Below, piece by piece: positions 27,899-36,177 of a DNA stretch of 64,000 nt. The position numbers were made by a program, and so were the translations under genes. The notes below the pieces were generated by a model that saw only the letters and a program-made list of their open reading frames with translations, did no database searches and was not told the origin of the DNA. Source of the DNA: Ancrocorticia sp. (lineage in GTDB: Bacteria > Actinomycetota > Actinomycetes > Actinomycetales > Actinomycetaceae). The stretch is from assembly GCA_022648165.1 (NCBI GenBank), contig JALCLX010000008.1, positions 43,021-107,020 on the forward strand. Direction: 5' to 3'. Within the stretch, counting starts at the first letter, position 1. The number at the start of each line of letters is the position of its first letter.

Positions 27899-29026
27899 TC
27901 ATGCGTGTGCGCTATCCGTCCGTGGCCGTATGGTGCGCAAAAGAAAACTCGCTTGCTCCACCTGGCGGGCGAGCATCGTGATATCGATATACTCGTCATC
28001 CGCGTGCGCACCACCGCCTACCGCGCCCAATCCATCCAAGACTCGCGCGCCCACTGCGGCTGCGAGATTGCCGTCCGAACCGCCGCCGCTGTGGGTTTCC
28101 GCCAATGTGAGTCCGGAGGCGCGCGCGGCACGTTGCACAGCCTCGAAAAGCTGCGCAGTGGTCCCCCTTTCGAACGGGGGGCGTGTCACTCCTCCGTGCA
28201 CCGAAATGGTGATATCCGGCCGCTGGGAGTGGAGCGCACTGATCGCCGCAACGGCTTTTTGCATATCGGTGGCTCTTACCGCGCGCACGTCTACCGCAGC
28301 CGTCGCGTGCGCGGGAACCACGTTCGGGCGCGTTCCTCCGGAAACCACCCCAACGTTGACGGTTAGCCCTTTCTGGTAGTCGGTCATACCTTCAAGCGCC
28401 ATGATGGTGTCCGCCAATGCGACGACGGCGCTGCGCCCGTGCGCATGGTCCGCCCCGGAATGTGCTGCTCGCCCTTCAATGTCCACGACGAAGCGCGCCG
28501 TGCCTGATCGCGATGTTTTAATGGCGCCATGTGGCCCGCTCGGTTCGAATACAAGTACAGCATCGGAACGCTGCGAGAGTTCTTCAATAAGACCACGCGA
28601 CTGGGGAGAACTCACTTCTTCGTCACTCGTCAACAGCATAGTGACAGGAAGCATCGACCTGCGTGCCTGGCCAAGTGCGTCTCGCAGAGCCGCAATTGCG
28701 ATACACGCTCCCGCTTTCATGGCATAAATCCCCGGTCCAAAGGCTTTATTTCCGTCGATGGCGAAAGACTTGGCACCGATCGGCCACACAGTATCCGTGT
28801 GGCCCACAATCAAGATGCCAACACGATCCGCAGACGTACGCGCAAGCACGCGATCCCCGAAACCAGATACTCGCTGGAGCTGTACATCGAGGCCCAGTTG
28901 TTCTAGTTGATCGCCTGCATAATTTGCCAGTCGTGTAACCGCAGCCGGATCGTCAGTGGGCGATTCTATCTCCGCCCAACGCCGGATCTGCGCGAGGAGC
29001 TCTGCCGTTGCGCTACTCGCCATCAT
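27899..29026 (-). CDS. M20-family metallopeptidase (carboxypeptidase G2-like) with an altered metal-site residue
   Basis: 375 residues. The metal site starts with GHTDTVWP, the catalytic Glu region TSDEEVSSPQS follows, and a dimerisation domain occupies residues 175-285. The block that normally reads GxxDMKGG reads GIYAMKAG: the aspartate that bridges the two metals in this family is Ala here (codon GCC). Either the enzyme is inactive, or the site is rebuilt by another residue. The start lies within the end of the small ORF upstream. The substrate is probably an acyl-amino acid or peptide. Confidence 0.8.
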   Translation of the reverse strand: MMASSATAELLAQIRRWAEIESPTDDPAAVTRLANYAGDQLEQLGLDVQLQRVSGFGDRVLARTSADRVGILIVGHTDTVWPIGAKSFAIDGNKAFGPGIYAMKAGACIAIAALRDALGQARRSMLPVTMLLTSDEEVSSPQSRGLIEELSQRSDAVLVFEPSGPHGAIKTSRSGTARFVVDIEGRAAHSGADHAHGRSAVVALADTIMALEGMTDYQKGLTVNVGVVSGGTRPNVVPAHATAAVDVRAVRATDMQKAVAAISALHSQRPDITISVHGGVTRPPFERGTTAQLFEAVQRAARASGLTLAETHSGGGSDGNLAAAVGARVLDGLGAVGGGAHADDEYIDITMLARQVEQASFLLRTIRPRTDSAHA

Positions 29027-29237
29027 TACTGACCGCCAAATAGTCAGCGAATACGTCTTCTGGTGCGAAACGCTTGGCGATCACTCCTTGTTCGTAAGAT
29101 TCGGCGCAAAAGACATCTACCATATCTTTATTGTTCTCGTAGCCATGGGCTCCCCAATTGGCACCCAGAAGCTTTTGATCATTTTCGAATTCGTCTTGCA
29201 TCCACGGCGATTCGTTTATGTTCCACTTGAAAGCCAT
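29013..29237 (-). pseudogene. C-terminal remnant of an unidentified gene upstream of the M20 peptidase
   Basis: A 74-codon frame with protein-like composition (NINESPWMQDEFENDQ, RFAPEDVFADYLAV) ending 14 bases inside the M20 gene, the arrangement expected of a coupled upstream gene. Its first codons overlap the fucO-like remnant on the other strand, where homology of that gene begins. I take it as the 3' end of a gene cut at a recombination junction near 29220. I do not recognise the family. Confidence 0.4.
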
Positions 29238-29727
29238 CCAGATGATCGCGAAAGCGTTGCCGAAAGCTGCGGACGGCGATCCTGATGCAGCCGATCAAAT
29301 GGCAATGGCCCAATATATCGCAGGCACGGGCTACTCCAACGTCGGTTTGGGTCTGGTCCACGGCATGTCACACCCGCTCGGCGCCTTTTTCAATGCACCG
29401 CATGGACTCGCCAACGGAATACTGCTGCCTGCGGTACTGGAATACAACGCCCCATACACCGGCGAGAAATACCGCGATATCGCCGCCGCCTTCGACGTCG
29501 ACGGCGCATATACGCTTCCCATTGAAGAAGTCCGCAAGAAGGCCGTGGATGCGATCCGTGAATTCGCAATCAAACTAGGCAATCCCACCACGATTACATC
29601 GATTGGCGCTACAGCGGCTGATATTGAACCGCTTGCCGAAGCTGCCTTCAAAGATGTGTGCACTGACGGAAACCCGCGCAAGACAAGCCCAGAAGAGATT
29701 GCGGAAATATACCATTCACTCCTGTGA
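29218..29727 (+). pseudogene. C-terminal half of an iron-containing alcohol dehydrogenase (FucO/lactaldehyde reductase-like)
   Basis: 169 residues that match only the iron-binding C-terminal domain: LKAIQMIAKALPKAADG, then GMSHPLGAFFNAPHGLANGILLP with the two metal-binding His, ending EEIAEIYHSLL. Normal proteins are about 380 residues; the N-terminal NAD-binding domain is absent and no start or promoter precedes it. The break coincides with the end of the minus-strand remnant at about 29220. Confidence 0.82.
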
Positions 29728-29874
29728 GGAACGAACGGACACCTAGCCTGAAACCCCAGGAACTACTACACACCCACAGCGCACAAACGTGCAGAAAGAA
29801 GGTGCACAATATCCCATAATCGAGACTATTGGCCTATTTCTCAACGCTTCCCACTTCATATCCTGAGAAGTGAG

Positions 29875-30039
29875 CGATGAGTGCAGACCCTTCGACCAGG
29901 AAATCCACCGCTCCTCATCGTCCGCAGCAGGGGGACGGACGATCACATGATGGACTGTGCAGCTCTACATGGTTTCAGAGCTAGGAGGTAGCCAGTCCGT
30001 GCACTAGGTGGGCCAGACGCGTTCCGGCCCACCTAGTGC
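29875..30039. ncRNA. Run of four hairpins between convergent genes (candidate structured RNA)
   Basis: The 369 bp between the fucO remnant and the aminotransferase gene has no credible ORF but holds consecutive stems: CGATGAG/CTCATCG (29875/29914), GTCCG/CGGAC (29920/29936), a nested GGACTG/CAGTCC (29952/29993) with AGCTCT/AGAGCT inside, and a perfect 14 bp stem GCACTAGGTGGGCC with its complement (30001-30039). The last looks like a terminator for one or both flanking genes. The others may be a small RNA or decayed repeats. It does not fold as a tRNA. Confidence 0.3.
30001..30039. terminator. Perfect 14 bp stem, probable bidirectional terminator
   Basis: GCACTAGGTGGGCC and its exact complement around an 11-base loop, 58 bp beyond the aminotransferase stop. 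No T-run. Confidence 0.6.
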
Positions 30040-30096
30040 GTGAACCCACGAACCACTGCGTGTGCCTACGCGATCCCATCGTGAGCAGAATTCGCA

Positions 30097-31299
30097 TCAC
30101 ATCGTCAACAGTACGGGAACACATATCTGGGCAAAACGCTCAAAATCTGAAGCGGTGTTATACACGTGCGCGGATATCCTGATATACCCAATCCCGTCGA
30201 AGCTGGTAAAGGCGCATTCAGCGCCGCATCGTTCCAGAATGGGTAGCCGCAGCGCATCTGCGCTATCGCGATCGCGCCCTAGGCAACCAGGCAGCCGTAT
30301 GAGCCGCATCGCCGGTGGTGGCGACTTCAACCGCACCATATGGTCTTCACCAGTCGCGCGGCCAAACGCATCCGCAATCACCCACTGCCCATACTCCACA
30401 AGCCGTTCCATGTAGTCACGCGCCGCATCCCAGCCGAATTCGTCCGCAATGTATTCGAACGATCGTGGTGCGGCCAAAAAACCTGTGTAGTCAAGTGTTC
30501 CCTGGACATCGAAACGCTCAGGAAATGGGCCTGCCGGGTTCCACGAATCAATGAGCGGATGCAACTCCCCAGCAACGTCAGGACGCACCACCAATACCGA
30601 GCTACCCCGCGGTGCGCATGCGAACTTATGCAGGTTGCCAATCCACCAGTCGGCTCCAATGGATGCGGGATCGCCCGCGATCAGGCCTGGGGCATGCGCG
30701 CCATCTACCAACACCGGTACCCCTTCCGCGTGCGCAGCCCGCACGATATCGGCCACGGGAAACAGGGTGGCTGTTGCTGAAGAAATCTGGTCAACCACCA
30801 CAGCCACGGTGCGATCTGTGATGGCGTCGCGGATCCGAGCGACGGCGCCCCCGCCGTCCGCATCTAACGGAATATGCACGGTAGTCACGGTGGCGCCGTG
30901 CGCAGCGGCATGGCGTTTCACGCCCATCACAACGGCTCCGTAACCGTGGTCTGTAACGATCACATTATCTCCGGGCCTCATATGCACGGCGTTCATCACA
31001 ACTGTTGCGCCAGCTGATGCGTTCGGAATCAACGCGAGATACTTCGGATCCGTGCCCAGAAACACAGCGATCTGCCGGCGTGCTGCCGCCAGCCGCCCGT
31101 ACACCGTAAGAAACCACCGTACCGGAGATGCTTCCATCTCATTGTGGAGCGCCTGCTGATATTCACGCGTCACACGCGGCACAGCGCCAAAGGAGCCATG
31201 GTTGAGGTGAAGCAGGCTCGGGTCAAGCATCCAACCGCTCGTGGCGCACTCGCCACTGCGTGTCCTTATTTCTTCGGGGCGGGTGGGGAATCCTTGCAC
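30097..31299 (-). CDS. Class V aminotransferase (isopenicillin-N epimerase-like)
   Basis: 400 residues of the fold type I PLP enzymes. HLNHGSFGAVPR is the usual N-terminal block of the isopenicillin-N epimerase/cysteine desulfurase-like branch, VLVDGAHAPG holds the PLP-binding Asp and His, and IGNLHKFACAPRG contains the Schiff-base Lys. Probable epimerase, lyase or aminotransferase of an amino acid derivative. The GTG start at 31299 lies inside the end of the TetR gene; a later start such as the ATG before LDPSLLHLNHG is possible. Confidence 0.82.
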   Translation of the reverse strand: MQGFPTRPEEIRTRSGECATSGWMLDPSLLHLNHGSFGAVPRVTREYQQALHNEMEASPVRWFLTVYGRLAAARRQIAVFLGTDPKYLALIPNASAGATVVMNAVHMRPGDNVIVTDHGYGAVVMGVKRHAAAHGATVTTVHIPLDADGGGAVARIRDAITDRTVAVVVDQISSATATLFPVADIVRAAHAEGVPVLVDGAHAPGLIAGDPASIGADWWIGNLHKFACAPRGSSVLVVRPDVAGELHPLIDSWNPAGPFPERFDVQGTLDYTGFLAAPRSFEYIADEFGWDAARDYMERLVEYGQWVIADAFGRATGEDHMVRLKSPPPAMRLIRLPGCLGRDRDSADALRLPILERCGAECAFTSFDGIGYIRISAHVYNTASDFERFAQICVPVLLTM

Positions 31300-31886
31300 A
31301 AAACCACCTTACACGCCAGGTGCACTGTCAGTTCTATCTCGTCCGGTCCTACCTTCCCGGTCTGAGGGAAAAGCGAACGATAGAGAAGCGGAGTCACTAA
31401 CGCTTCAAACAGGTGATCGGATGCAGTTGGCAATTCGCTGATCTCACCGCGTTGGACAGCGCGTTCCAGAATCGTGCTGACAACCTGTTGCCGTTTTGCC
31501 GCAAATTCGATAGCAAATGGATGCATCCGTTCGGGGGATTCAGATAAATCGGCCAACCATCCAGCCATGCAGCGTTGGACAACGCGATCGCTCAGGAGTT
31601 CCTGTTGCTGGTACTGGAAGGCCCTCAGATCTCCCTCCAACGAACCTGTGTCGCTTGGTACATCAAGATTGTGGCGAGCTGAAATGATGGCAGGAATCAT
31701 GGATGCGACGCTGGGATACCTGCGATAAAACGCTGGTTTGCTTGTGCCTGCTTCACGCACAATGCCTTCCACTGTGGCATGGTTGTAACCGTCGCGCTCA
31801 ATGATGCGCGCGGCAGCGGCAAGAAGTGATTCGCTGATGCGGGTATCACGCGGCCTGCCACCTGGCCGAGGAGCGTTTTCTGGCAC
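31266..31886 (-). CDS. TetR/AcrR-family regulator
   Basis: About 206 residues. HTH near residues 15-60 (ISESLLAAAARIIERDGYNHATVEGIVREAGTSKPAFYRRY), then a C-terminal ligand domain. The track ORF is 66 codons longer at the N-terminus with implausible sequence; I use the GTG at 31886, preceded by GTGAGGT. It overlaps the aminotransferase start by 34 bases, so the pair is co-transcribed and the regulator probably controls it. Confidence 0.82.
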   Translation of the reverse strand: MPENAPRPGGRPRDTRISESLLAAAARIIERDGYNHATVEGIVREAGTSKPAFYRRYPSVASMIPAIISARHNLDVPSDTGSLEGDLRAFQYQQQELLSDRVVQRCMAGWLADLSESPERMHPFAIEFAAKRQQVVSTILERAVQRGEISELPTASDHLFEALVTPLLYRSLFPQTGKVGPDEIELTVHLACKVVLCKDSPPAPKK

Positions 31887-32188
31887 GTAGACCTCACTAA
31901 TTCTATGGACACGCGCTTCACTGGTGGTTCTGCGCGCAACCGATCTGGCCTGCAAATTCGAGGCGCCACGGCGCTGGGCCGAGCGCAGGCGGAGAGTACA
32001 GGTACACTCCTGAAACACGGTATCCGGAGTGAAATTTCCTACTTGACAAGAATAATACCCCAGGTAGAGCCCGCGGCATATCACCCGGGTTAAATCGATA
32101 TCAATAGCGACGCCACAATCTGCATCAGGCAGAATGGGACTCCGACCCTCCGGTCACTGCACCGGCCCCAAGCAGGTAAGCTAACGGA

Positions 32189-32653
32189 GTGCGCAACCAG
32201 ACGATGAGCCGCTCTTCTACAGCGGATAGAAACTCTTTTCACCTCGCGGTGCATCAATGGGTGGGCTTGTTTGGGTTCGCGCTTTCCGCGCTGGCGATGT
32301 TGATCATTACGCTACGCCCAGAGCGAGTGGACGACGGAATGATGCCGCAAATCCTGCATTTTCTGGCAGCCGCGCACGCACACGGCCTACCGGGATGGTT
32401 TGGATATCGTGACCTAGAGTTCACGGCGAACGTTGCTATGGTGATGCCACTCGGTTTCTTCGCAGGCCTTGCACTCTCCCCCGGTCATCGCTGGATACCG
32501 GCCATCGGCCTGCCGCTGCTATCGGCCGGTGTGGAGCTTACGCAACTTCTGGCACTTCCAGAACGCGTAGCATCGGTGAGCGACGTCGTCGCGAATTCAC
32601 TCGGCGCATGGCTCGGCCTGGCCGTCGCAGCAGCGCTATTCCGCCACAACTAG
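32189..32653 (+). CDS. VanZ-like family membrane protein
   Basis: 154 residues with four hydrophobic helices and the VanZ pattern TANVAMVMPLGFFAGLAL, ELTQLL and SDVVANSLGAWLG. Function is unknown for most members; VanZ itself gives low-level teicoplanin resistance. The track start is GTG; the ATG at 32204 is also possible. It lies just upstream of the BY-kinase gene and may belong to the same envelope module. Confidence 0.8.
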   Translation: MRNQTMSRSSTADRNSFHLAVHQWVGLFGFALSALAMLIITLRPERVDDGMMPQILHFLAAAHAHGLPGWFGYRDLEFTANVAMVMPLGFFAGLALSPGHRWIPAIGLPLLSAGVELTQLLALPERVASVSDVVANSLGAWLGLAVAAALFRHN

Positions 32654-32776
32654 CGCGTGCCCGGCATCACAGCTACTCGTTAGAAATGGCTCTGTACTGC
32701 CGCTAGAGTGTATATGTTACTGTTTAGCCCACGGAGGCTCGGCACTACCTCGCATATCGAAGAGAGGCCCCGAACT

Positions 32777-34231
32777 TTGGAACTGCGTGAATATCTCGCC
32801 ATTTTCCGTAAGAATTGGATACTTATTCTGTTATCCACACTTCTTGTCACCGGCGCTGCGGCCGTCTATTCACTGACAGCCACGCCGCAGTACCAGGCGA
32901 AGACCGAGCTTTTCGTCTCTGTGCGCTCCGGCGATGCGTCAACCGGAGATCTTTCTCAGGGATCTAATTTTGCGCGGCAGGCAGTGACGTCTTACGTTTC
33001 CGTGGTCACCAGCTCAATCGTGCTTGACGAGGTCATTAAGGAGCTGGACCTTGACACAACGTCTACCGAACTTGCGAAGCAGGTAGAGGCCAGCTCCCCA
33101 ACGAACACCGTCTTGATTGATATTTCGTACACAGATCCAGATCCGGAGAAGGCCGCCCGCGTCACCAATACGATCGGCACCGTCTTCGCGAACGTTGTGT
33201 CCGACGAGCTTGAAAATTCCTCTGATGGTTCCCAGGCGCGCGTGCAGTTGCAGACTATCGAACCGGCCCAAGTTCCCGATGCACCCGTCAGCCCCAAGGT
33301 GGCCCGCAACTTGACACTTGGCCTTCTCCTCGGCTTGTTCCTAGGAATCGGCATTGCGGTTCTGCGCGCCGTTCTGGATACCCGGATCCACTCGAAGGCG
33401 GATATTGCGGAAGTCACCAACCTTCCCATTATCGGCACGGTCGGCAAAGACGCAGAATCTGCCAAGAGGCCCCTGATCGCCCTTGATGATCCTCGTAATC
33501 CTTTGGTGGAGTCCTACCGCACCCTGCGGACTAATCTTCAGTACATCAATATTGACAGCAACGATAAGAAAAGCATCGTTATTACCTCTGCAGGCCCTTC
33601 GGAGGGCAAGTCCACAACCGCCGTCAACCTCGCAATCGTGATGGCCGACGCCGGCTCCCGTGTTCTCATCATTGATGCAGACCTGCGCAAACCCAAGGTC
33701 TCGAAGCTGCTCGGCATTGAAGGAAGCAACGGCCTATCGGATCTGCTTGTGGGCCGCCTCAATTTGGAAGACGCCTTGCAGCGCTGGGGCCGCCGGCAAA
33801 TCTTCGTGCTTCCAGCGGGGCGTATTCCTCCGAATCCTTCGGAGCTCCTCCAGTCCACCGCGATGTCGCGGCTCATGGATAAGCTTGAAGGACACTTCGA
33901 TTTCATTATCATCGACGCACCCCCAGTCTTGGTCGTCACTGATGCAGCAATTCTCTCCAAAATTACCGGCGGCGCCGTCGTCATCTCAGCCGCTGGAAAA
34001 ACCCGTAAGGAAGAACTTGCCAGCGCATTGGAATCGCTCGCAGCCGTCAACGGGAAAGTCCTCGGCATCATTCCCACGATGGTGCCTACACGCGGTCCGG
34101 ATTCCTACAGCTATGGCGCATATTCGTATCAATCGTATGGACACACGCCAACGCAAGGAGGGGAACACCCGTTCCCCGCGCGTACAGCACGTGTTCCCGA
34201 AGAAAGCCAGCACGTCCTCGGGGGTAATTAG
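32777..34231 (+). CDS. BY-kinase: fused Wzz-type polymerase regulator and tyrosine autokinase
   Basis: About 484 residues. An N-terminal Wzz domain has two membrane helices (near the start and LGLLLGLFLGIGIAVLRAV) flanking an extracytoplasmic loop. The cytoplasmic kinase follows with Walker A SAGPSEGKSTTAVNLA, Walker A' VLIIDADLRKPK and Walker B FIIIDAPP. The C-terminus is a Tyr cluster (DSYSYGAYSYQSYG), the usual autophosphorylation sites. It controls export and chain length of a capsule or wall polysaccharide. I prefer the TTG at 32777 after AGAGAGG; the track starts at 32708. Confidence 0.88.
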   Translation: MELREYLAIFRKNWILILLSTLLVTGAAAVYSLTATPQYQAKTELFVSVRSGDASTGDLSQGSNFARQAVTSYVSVVTSSIVLDEVIKELDLDTTSTELAKQVEASSPTNTVLIDISYTDPDPEKAARVTNTIGTVFANVVSDELENSSDGSQARVQLQTIEPAQVPDAPVSPKVARNLTLGLLLGLFLGIGIAVLRAVLDTRIHSKADIAEVTNLPIIGTVGKDAESAKRPLIALDDPRNPLVESYRTLRTNLQYINIDSNDKKSIVITSAGPSEGKSTTAVNLAIVMADAGSRVLIIDADLRKPKVSKLLGIEGSNGLSDLLVGRLNLEDALQRWGRRQIFVLPAGRIPPNPSELLQSTAMSRLMDKLEGHFDFIIIDAPPVLVVTDAAILSKITGGAVVISAAGKTRKEELASALESLAAVNGKVLGIIPTMVPTRGPDSYSYGAYSYQSYGHTPTQGGEHPFPARTARVPEESQHVLGGN

Positions 34232-34233
34232 GG

Positions 34234-35061
34234 ATGGCGCCATTCAGGATTTTGACTGTGTGCACCGGGAATATCTGCCGGTCTCCGCTGGCCGAATTCC
34301 TGTTGCGCGATACTCTCGATCGGCAGCTGTTCACTGTGGAGAGTGCAGGTACACGCGCCGTTCCAGGCAGCCGTGTACCACCGCAACAGGTTGAAGTGGC
34401 ACTCGGCCTTGGAATTACAGACATCGGACGCCATGAGGCCCGCCGTCTCACACCGGACATGATCGCGCAGGCCGACCTGGTTCTGACTGCATCGCTTTCA
34501 CGGCGCCGCCGGGTGGTACGCACCTTACCGCAGGCCACAAAGAAAACATTCACGATGCGCGAATTCGCCCATATCGCGCATGAGATCACGGTTGGCGATA
34601 TCAACGCCCTCGCCGCACGCGGCTTGAGCACGTTTGAGGCCGGCGTTGCGGCCGCCTATCAACTGCGTGGCACGGTCCGAATGCTTACGGAAGAAGAGCT
34701 GGACATTGTGGACCCATATGGCAAGCCTGATGCGGTGTATCAGGAATCGGCACACCAACTAGCACCGGCCATCAGGGATACCGCTGCTTTCTTCAACGCG
34801 CTCACACCGGCTGATGCACATCCTCAAAAGGAAGTCTTTACCATGCAGCGCCCGGCTCAGCACCAACCATTGGAATCTGTACAGGCAGATCAAGGCCCGC
34901 ATATTTCACGCACACTCGCGGGAACCACCGTGTCATCAGGATCTACCACGTGGCAGCAACGTGAATACACGCCAGCGTACATCGCCGATACGGAAACACG
35001 CTCATCATCTCCGTTTTCGCACCGCGCACCGGCGCGCGGCAAACACTGGAGGGTTCGTTAA
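34234..35061 (+). CDS. Low-molecular-weight protein-tyrosine phosphatase with C-terminal extension
   Basis: 275 residues. The P-loop CTGNICRS (CX5R) is at residues 10-17, and the general acid Asp is in VDPYGKP near residue 168. Normal members end around 150-200 residues; about 75 further residues here are polar, Gln/Ser/Thr-rich and probably disordered. It starts two bases after the BY-kinase stop and is its likely partner, removing phosphate from the Tyr cluster. The next gene begins directly after its TAA. Confidence 0.88.
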   Translation: MAPFRILTVCTGNICRSPLAEFLLRDTLDRQLFTVESAGTRAVPGSRVPPQQVEVALGLGITDIGRHEARRLTPDMIAQADLVLTASLSRRRRVVRTLPQATKKTFTMREFAHIAHEITVGDINALAARGLSTFEAGVAAAYQLRGTVRMLTEEELDIVDPYGKPDAVYQESAHQLAPAIRDTAAFFNALTPADAHPQKEVFTMQRPAQHQPLESVQADQGPHISRTLAGTTVSSGSTTWQQREYTPAYIADTETRSSSPFSHRAPARGKHWRVR

Positions 35062-36063
35062 ATGGCACCTAAGAAATCATCCCGTATCGGAGGAGTTGAA
35101 CCTTCTTCGGCATTCAAAGCTATCGCACTCGCCCTCATTGCAGTTCTTGTGGTGATCCTGAGCGTTCTGGCTTTTCAACGCGCCACGCGGCCAGTAACGA
35201 ATGCTGGCGAAGTACCCGGAACGCCATCTCATTCTGAGACGGCCGAGCCCACACAATCATCGACCGCATCGCCTACCGCCACGCCGTCGCCTACCGCCAC
35301 GCCGTCAGCTACCGCTACACCGATATCGATTGCCATTTCGAACCGAATTCTCACTGCAAGCGATTCCGAGACAGCTTTCCGCGCCACCTCGGGTACATGC
35401 CCTGACGGCGGTGCAACGATCGAATACACGCATTCTGCAGGAACGAACTGGGCTACGATAGACGTGGGCACCACACTCGGTGTGAGCTCTCTTCAGCGAA
35501 TCATGACCGGTACAGATGGCTCCTACGTATCGGCTATTGGGCTCGCTACGGCGGACTGCTCCACGGATACTGGCATTCACAGCTATACAGGTGGCGATAC
35601 ATGGGCAACGTCGTCCGAACCGCTGTCCCAATCCTGGTACCGTGCATCTGATGGTTCGTTGCGCGCACCCGGGCTGGTCACTGTTGCCGCGCCATGCACG
35701 GTTGTTCGCCTCGCACCCGTAGACACGCTCACGGCGGGCGTGGTGTGTTCAGATGGCCAGGTCAAATCCACATCTGATCAAGGTGCCACGTGGGTTACAA
35801 GTCCTGCACCCGTTGCAGGAATCGACGCACTCACCGCCCGCAACGGCGGTGGCTACTTCGCAGCCATCATCGATTCCGATTCGTGCGACGGCGTCACAAT
35901 TGCAACATTTGACTCCGCGCTCAACCAGACGAATTCCGCATGTGCTGCAACAGGCACTGTTCAGCCCGGAAGCACGGCGCTTTCGCAGGCGAGCGATGGC
36001 ACGCTGTGGCTCTGGGCCGGCGATTCAGTTGTTCACTCGGCCGACGACGGCGCCACCTGGTAA
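35062..36063 (+). CDS. Membrane-anchored extracytoplasmic protein, propeller-like
   Basis: 333 residues. One N-terminal membrane helix (FKAIALALIAVLVVILSVLAF) leads to a Ser/Thr/Pro linker coded by an 18 bp repeat (PTATPSPTATPSATATP). The outer domain has repeated Asp-box-like turns (TGGDTWA, SDQGATWV, SADDGATW), as in BNR/sialidase-type beta-propellers, but no catalytic set. It is immediately downstream of the phosphatase and probably co-transcribed. The protein ends right at the last Asp-box, so it may have lost a final blade. Function unknown. Confidence 0.7.
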   Translation: MAPKKSSRIGGVEPSSAFKAIALALIAVLVVILSVLAFQRATRPVTNAGEVPGTPSHSETAEPTQSSTASPTATPSPTATPSATATPISIAISNRILTASDSETAFRATSGTCPDGGATIEYTHSAGTNWATIDVGTTLGVSSLQRIMTGTDGSYVSAIGLATADCSTDTGIHSYTGGDTWATSSEPLSQSWYRASDGSLRAPGLVTVAAPCTVVRLAPVDTLTAGVVCSDGQVKSTSDQGATWVTSPAPVAGIDALTARNGGGYFAAIIDSDSCDGVTIATFDSALNQTNSACAATGTVQPGSTALSQASDGTLWLWAGDSVVHSADDGATW

Positions 36064-36074
36064 GTCCGCCCCAA

Positions 36075-36154
36075 GCTTCCGGAGTGCTCGGGCTTCCGGA
36101 GTGCTCGGCTTCCCGATTGCCTAGGTTCACAATGATCCAGGTTCGCAGTGATCT
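36075..36154. repeat. Two sets of short tandem repeats between convergent genes
   Basis: GCTTCCGGAGTGCTCGG is present twice in perfect tandem (36075-36108), then AGGTTCACAATGATCC and AGGTTCGCAGTGATCT follow in tandem (36123-36154). They fill the gap between the propeller-like gene and the LCP gene. Confidence 0.8.
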
Positions 36155-36177
36155 AGGACCCCGCGGGAGGCTCCCAC

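Noticed and set aside
29874-29921. tRNA-like stem near 29875
   Set aside because: A 7 bp closing stem exists, but only about 46 bases are enclosed and no T-loop or anticodon arm is present.
30097-31299. Cysteine desulfurase call for the class V aminotransferase
   Set aside because: No Fe-S partner genes and no SSGSAC-type loop; the N-terminal HLNHGSFG block favours the isopenicillin-N epimerase-like branch.
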